Source: Marinomonas polaris DSM 16579
GTDB taxonomy: Bacteria; Pseudomonadota; Gammaproteobacteria; Pseudomonadales; Marinomonadaceae
Direction: 5' to 3'
Assembly: GCF_900129155.1 (NCBI RefSeq)
Contig: NZ_FQVF01000009.1
Coordinates: forward strand, 1 to 64,000
DNA length: 64,000 nt
Positions 61,630 to 64,000 of this stretch are shown here, in pieces. Numbering within the stretch: position 1 is the first letter of the stretch; each line of letters starts with the position of its first letter. The position numbers were made by a program, and so were the translations under genes. The notes under the pieces are model-generated. The model saw only the letters and a program-made list of their open reading frames with translations, ran no database searches and was not told the DNA's origin.

Positions 61630-61932
61630 CAGCTCAACGAGCAAAAACAACTTCCCGCCAACACAGACAACCTAGCACTAGCGGAAAAAGACAGCTATTC
61701 CCTCCAAGGAAGGCAACTGCTCAACAACATCGTCAAATCCATGCAGATACAAAGCGACCCCGTCGTTGTTCCATCAAAAGAACTCATCGACCTAATCCAA
61801 GCCGTCCGCATGTACCAACAGCAAATCGCACAGCTACGCACACCCGACTGGGTAAACGACAACGTCGACCACATCAAGGAATACGCCAACCGCACCTTCC
61901 TAGACGACTGGCCAATGCCCAAGCATAAGTAA
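61630..61932 (+). pseudogene. Start-less rha 3' copy 3, mosaic
   Basis: The frame encodes 100 residues without an upstream start. Its first two thirds are almost identical to copy 2 (NTDNLALAEKDSYSLQ, MQIQSDPVVVPSKELIDLIQ), whereas its end (AQLRTPDWVNDNVDHIKEYA, then NRTFLDD) matches intact rha. It finishes with an extra WPMPKHK. This pattern suggests recombination between copies. An ATG at 61741 is internal and lacks a ribosome site. Confidence 0.85.
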
Positions 61933-61941
61933 CAAACACAA

Positions 61942-61975
61942 AAAGCCCACGAGAGTGGGCTTTAGTTGCTTTTTA
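61942..61975 (+). terminator. Terminator after rha copy 3
   Basis: AAAGCCCAC/GTGGGCTTT (61942-61950 with 61955-61963) with a GAGA tetraloop is followed by AGTTGCTTTTT. The stem sequence is nearly that of the rha copy 1 terminator. Confidence 0.85.
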
Positions 61976-62021
61976 GACTGGTAGGAAACGAGAAAATCTT
62001 TTAGTATCGATGAATGTGTAA
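61976..62021 (+). repeat. 46-bp repeat downstream of rha, copy 2
   Basis: Direct repeat of 59992-60037, 42 of 46 positions identical. It is followed by CGCACGCTCGTTTTTCC, itself resembling 39645-39662 near the cassette cluster. Confidence 0.85.
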
Positions 62022-62176
62022 ACTCGCACGCTCGTTTTTCCAGTTTCACTGTTGTGAATAGTTTTATAAAACTTTTATTATTTAATTGGTTATAAGGTTT
62101 TTTTGGACAGTTTTGAAATTGTCTAACCGAGCATGCGCACTATTAAAATTTTAGGGTGTTAAGGAGTCACCATTAT
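62022..62176 (+). other. Leader of the last cargo gene
   Basis: No gene is seen here. The A+T-rich stretch includes GACAG...TGTC (near 62106-62123) and the shared CGCACTATTAAA (62136-62147), a possible promoter -10 region, before the AAGGAG ribosome site of the next gene. Confidence 0.45.
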
Positions 62177-62842
62177 ATGAAAGAATTAGAAATTCACACT
62201 AGTGCGATATTATTTTTAATATTATTTTTAATATTGTTATTTATACCTATCCTCATACAATTGCATGTTCTTAAAAAGAGAAAAATCAAAGAAAAAGAGA
62301 ATACTGAAGAGTTTTTCAAAAAAGTTTCAGCTTCCATTTCCGCTAAAAGTATAAATACATTGAATGATGTCTTGGATATTCACGAGTCAATATTTGAAGA
62401 CGGTTTAATAGGATTAAAAGCTCTCAATAGAATCCAGTTACAGCTTAAAAAATTCAAAACAAAACTGTTATCAAGTAATGTTGGGAGGTTATACCAAGAA
62501 GATAACAAAGGCGCAGTAGCTAAAGTCAATTCTTTACTTAAAGATTGTCAGTCTCAAATAGATAAAGAGCTGGCTAAAAAACCATTTGAAGAAGTTCCTG
62601 AGCCAGAAAGACATCATTTAGAAGCTCTTGATGAATTAACTAAAACTTATTCTGTTTCTTTAATTCATAAATACCTTATTGATTTAGCCGAATCAATCAA
62701 ACTTCGTGATGCTGAATCAAAGAAATATATTGATGAACAAAAAGAATCCTTATCATTAGCTCGAAAGGGGCTATTCTCCACTGTTGGTTTTTCGGTTATT
62801 TCGATTGCTCTAGCAATATATTTTTATGTTAACACTCCCTAA
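62177..62842 (+). CDS. Two-span membrane protein with helical middle, prophage cargo
   Basis: This 221-residue protein has an N-terminal membrane segment (about 7-30, ILFLILFLILLFIPILIQL), a long helical cytoplasmic region (about 35-190) and a C-terminal span (about 199-218, STVGFSVISIALAIYFYV). The family is unknown. Terminal anchors flanking a helical domain would suit a membrane-acting exclusion or sensor protein, but this is speculation. ATG 62177 is chosen with AAGGAG about 10 nt upstream; the frame opens seven codons earlier with TTG. Confidence 0.7.
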   Translation: MKELEIHTSAILFLILFLILLFIPILIQLHVLKKRKIKEKENTEEFFKKVSASISAKSINTLNDVLDIHESIFEDGLIGLKALNRIQLQLKKFKTKLLSSNVGRLYQEDNKGAVAKVNSLLKDCQSQIDKELAKKPFEEVPEPERHHLEALDELTKTYSVSLIHKYLIDLAESIKLRDAESKKYIDEQKESLSLARKGLFSTVGFSVISIALAIYFYVNTP

Positions 62843-62862
62843 ATTCAGATAATAAGTGCGAC

Positions 62863-62939
62863 TGCTAACAGTTTGCTCGGTTCCGCTCCGCTTCACATTT
62901 AAGCAAGCTATTAATCAGCCTCTTATTTGGGCGTTAAGT
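62863..62939 (+). repeat. Decayed attC-like site 5, inside prophage cargo
   Basis: TGCTAAC (62863-62869) and GTTAAGT (62933-62939, fits GTTRRRY) bracket AGTTTGCT (62870-62877) and AGCAAGCT (62902-62909), complementary at 7 of 8. The central GGTTCCGCTCCGCTTCAC resembles loops of environmental attC sites. The left core fits poorly, so the call is weak. Confidence 0.4.
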
Positions 62940-62940
62940 T

Positions 62941-63005
62941 TGGAGTTTGGGGTCAGACAAAAAACACTCCTTAATCTCTAAAACCAAACCAAACCAAACC
63001 AAACC
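62941..63005 (+). repeat. Punctuation repeat E and AAACC pentamer tract
   Basis: TTTGGGGTCAGACAAAAAAC recurs here after the last cargo gene. It is followed by five AAACC units in tandem (62981-63005). Confidence 0.7.
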
Positions 63006-63007
63006 CC

Positions 63008-63033
63008 AAGCCCATCCCTCGATGGGCTTTTTC
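63008..63033 (+). terminator. Terminator upstream of tail gene U
   Basis: AAGCCCATC/GATGGGCTT (63008-63016 with 63021-63029) with a 4-nt loop is followed by TTTCG and a T-rich stretch. It would isolate U-X-D from cargo transcription unless antitermination occurs. Confidence 0.75.
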
Positions 63034-63068
63034 GTTTCTGTTCTTCCATTTTTATCTAAGGAGTAATC

Positions 63069-63461
63069 ATGCGTCAGATGATGTCGCTCGATGGTTTTGT
63101 GTTTTCGCTGAGCGAAGGCACGCCATACGAGGGTTTGCAGCGCACTAGCGACGGCGGTTGGGTCGCGGTGGCGCGTTACGGTCAAAAGCCCATGAGCCAA
63201 AACACGGGCCAACAGTTGGAGAACATCACCGTCACAGGGACGTGGTTTCAAGGCGATGGCATGGCGAATCTCAACGCCTTACGCACTTTACAAAACCAGC
63301 GAGCGCCCTTGGTGCTGGCCGATGGCTACGGCAATAACTTAGGCCAATGGACGATCAAACGTTTGCAAGAGAAGCAAGACAAGATCATCGACGACGGCAC
63401 CGCCTTCGTCCTCGCCTTCACCCTAGAGCTAGAAGAGTACGCCAATGACAACCATCCGTAG
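63069..63461 (+). CDS. P2-like tail protein U
   Basis: The 130-residue protein matches the gpU family of contractile-tail phages, with MMSLDGFVFSLS at the start and a central QNTGQQLENITVTGTW. It helps terminate the tail tube. AGGAG is five bases before ATG 63069. Codon use is phage-like, and its 3' end overlaps the next gene by 17 nt. Confidence 0.9.
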   Translation: MRQMMSLDGFVFSLSEGTPYEGLQRTSDGGWVAVARYGQKPMSQNTGQQLENITVTGTWFQGDGMANLNALRTLQNQRAPLVLADGYGNNLGQWTIKRLQEKQDKIIDDGTAFVLAFTLELEEYANDNHP

Positions 63462-63654
63462 CCGCGACGGCGACACCATTTCCAACATTCTGTGGATCGC
63501 CCTAAAACGCAACGACGACCAAGCGGAAGAAGCCTTGTTCGAACACAACCCCGGCTTAGAAGCCTACGGGCCAGTGCTTCCCGCTGGCGTCATCATTGAA
63601 ATCCCCACCTTGCCAGACAAAGCAGCCGAGACGGTAACCAACATATGGGACTAA
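63445..63654 (+). CDS. P2-like tail protein X (LysM-like)
   Basis: A 69-residue protein of the tail protein X family, with TTIRSRDGDTISNILWIALK and PAGVIIEIP, a LysM-type fold. It probably caps or stabilises the tail tube near the baseplate spike. It is coupled at both ends, overlapping U by 17 nt and D by 10 nt. Confidence 0.9.
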   Translation: MTTIRSRDGDTISNILWIALKRNDDQAEEALFEHNPGLEAYGPVLPAGVIIEIPTLPDKAAETVTNIWD

Positions 63655-64000
63655 ACAACCAATCCAACTATCTCCCAAGCGTCCGCGTGAGCGGAGCAGG
63701 TGAACGCATCATCAATAGCCGCCTGACCTCGTGGGAGCGCATCGACGCCGCCGGCACACAAAGCGACCAACTCACCTTGCACATCGACACCACAGGGCAA
63801 ACAGGCTTGCCGAAAGAGGGCGCGGTGCTCACGTGGCAAGAAGGCTACGGCGACAACCTCATCGACAAAGGCCAGTTCAAAATCACCCGCATCGTCCCGA
63901 AGCTGTTTCCGCCCAGCGTCACCATCGTGGCCACCGCCGCACCGTTTCAGGTAGACGACAAGACCGGCTTTAAAGAGCGCCGCACACGCACCTTCGAAAA
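63645..64000 (+). CDS. P2-like late control/tail hub protein D, 5' part
   Basis: The frame is open from ATG 63645 to the window edge (118 codons seen). It begins MGLNNQSNYLPSVRVSGAG and contains GEGAVLTWQE-like KEGAVLTWQEGYGDNLIDKG, resembling the gpD family, which forms the tail hub of P2-like phages. It overlaps the X gene by 10 nt. The C-terminal part lies outside the window. Confidence 0.85.
   Translation, partial: MGLNNQSNYLPSVRVSGAGERIINSRLTSWERIDAAGTQSDQLTLHIDTTGQTGLPKEGAVLTWQEGYGDNLIDKGQFKITRIVPKLFPPSVTIVATAAPFQVDDKTGFKERRTRTFE

Larger units (their letters stand above)
53508..64000 (+). mobile_element. P2-like prophage, partial, with 7-kb cargo insertion
   Basis: Tape measure (53508), then U, X and D tail genes (from 63069), are in P2-like order and share a high-G+C, C-ending codon style. 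Between them lie about 7.1 kb of low-G+C cargo. Head, capsid and baseplate genes expected upstream of tape measure are absent, because dusA follows directly; the integrase is not in the window. The element continues beyond the right edge. Confidence 0.85.

Noticed and set aside
61741..61932. Separate 63-residue gene at the end of rha copy 3
   Set aside because: The ATG is internal to the duplicated rha coding sequence, lacks a ribosome site and gives only the Rha C-terminus.

Overview
The window looks like chromosome from a marine gammaproteobacterium of the Oceanospirillales, most plausibly Marinomonas or a close relative. This is an inference from moderate-to-low G+C, from gene content such as the dnaX-ybaB-recR-rnd-ycgL-ycgN run, and from protein similarity recalled rather than searched. 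About 53 kb is ordinary chromosome interrupted by mobile patches. The last 10.5 kb is part of a P2-like prophage.

Layout. The left edge carries the 5' part of an IS3-family insertion sequence (1-363). Next come a GGDEF/EAL protein and an iron-regulated operon on the minus strand (imelysin lipoprotein, di-haem DUF1111 protein, second imelysin, Tat-exported DUF1513 protein) behind a promoter overlapped by a good Fur box. An unknown membrane-anchored protein behind two near-consensus LexA boxes lies upstream of it. 10.1-17.2 kb is a complete four-carbon sugar-acid catabolic operon (ltnD-otnK-otnC-otnI-denD-gntP type permease) with a divergent DeoR-type regulator. 17.3-20.4 kb holds a SDR/TetR pair bracketed by a full and a broken copy of a beta-hydroxyacid dehydrogenase gene, plus a heptamer repeat. 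20.6-39.3 kb is housekeeping: OmpA-like protein, glyoxalase I, nucleoid protein NdpA, RadD, TrhO, DnaX with a nine-A slippage tract, YbaB, RecR, RNase D and others.

39.4-41.9 kb has small, unrelated plus-strand genes (ClbS-like, VOC, methyltransferase) separated by attC-like sites, that is, an integron-type cassette cluster without an integrase in view. 42.2-53.4 kb returns to core genes: cysK, hrpA, mlaA, a diguanylate cyclase, a soluble sugar dehydrogenase, an acetyltransferase, talB and dusA.

The prophage begins next to the 5' end of dusA, a known integration target, with a tape-measure gene that appears to lack its normal N-terminus. Tail genes U, X and D follow only at 63.07 kb. Between tape measure and U lie 7.1 kb of A+T-rich cargo: a DUF2971 protein, three predicted membrane/coiled-coil proteins, a HEPN-like protein with an RX4H motif, a small unknown protein, one intact rha gene and two start-less 3' copies of rha. 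The cargo genes are punctuated by a recurrent hairpin-forming sequence, by repeated rha 3' ends with their terminators, and in two places by attC-like structures. This looks like a modular cargo array, probably for anti-phage or superinfection functions, whose units can be exchanged or deleted by recombination between the repeats. It is the most interesting part of the window.
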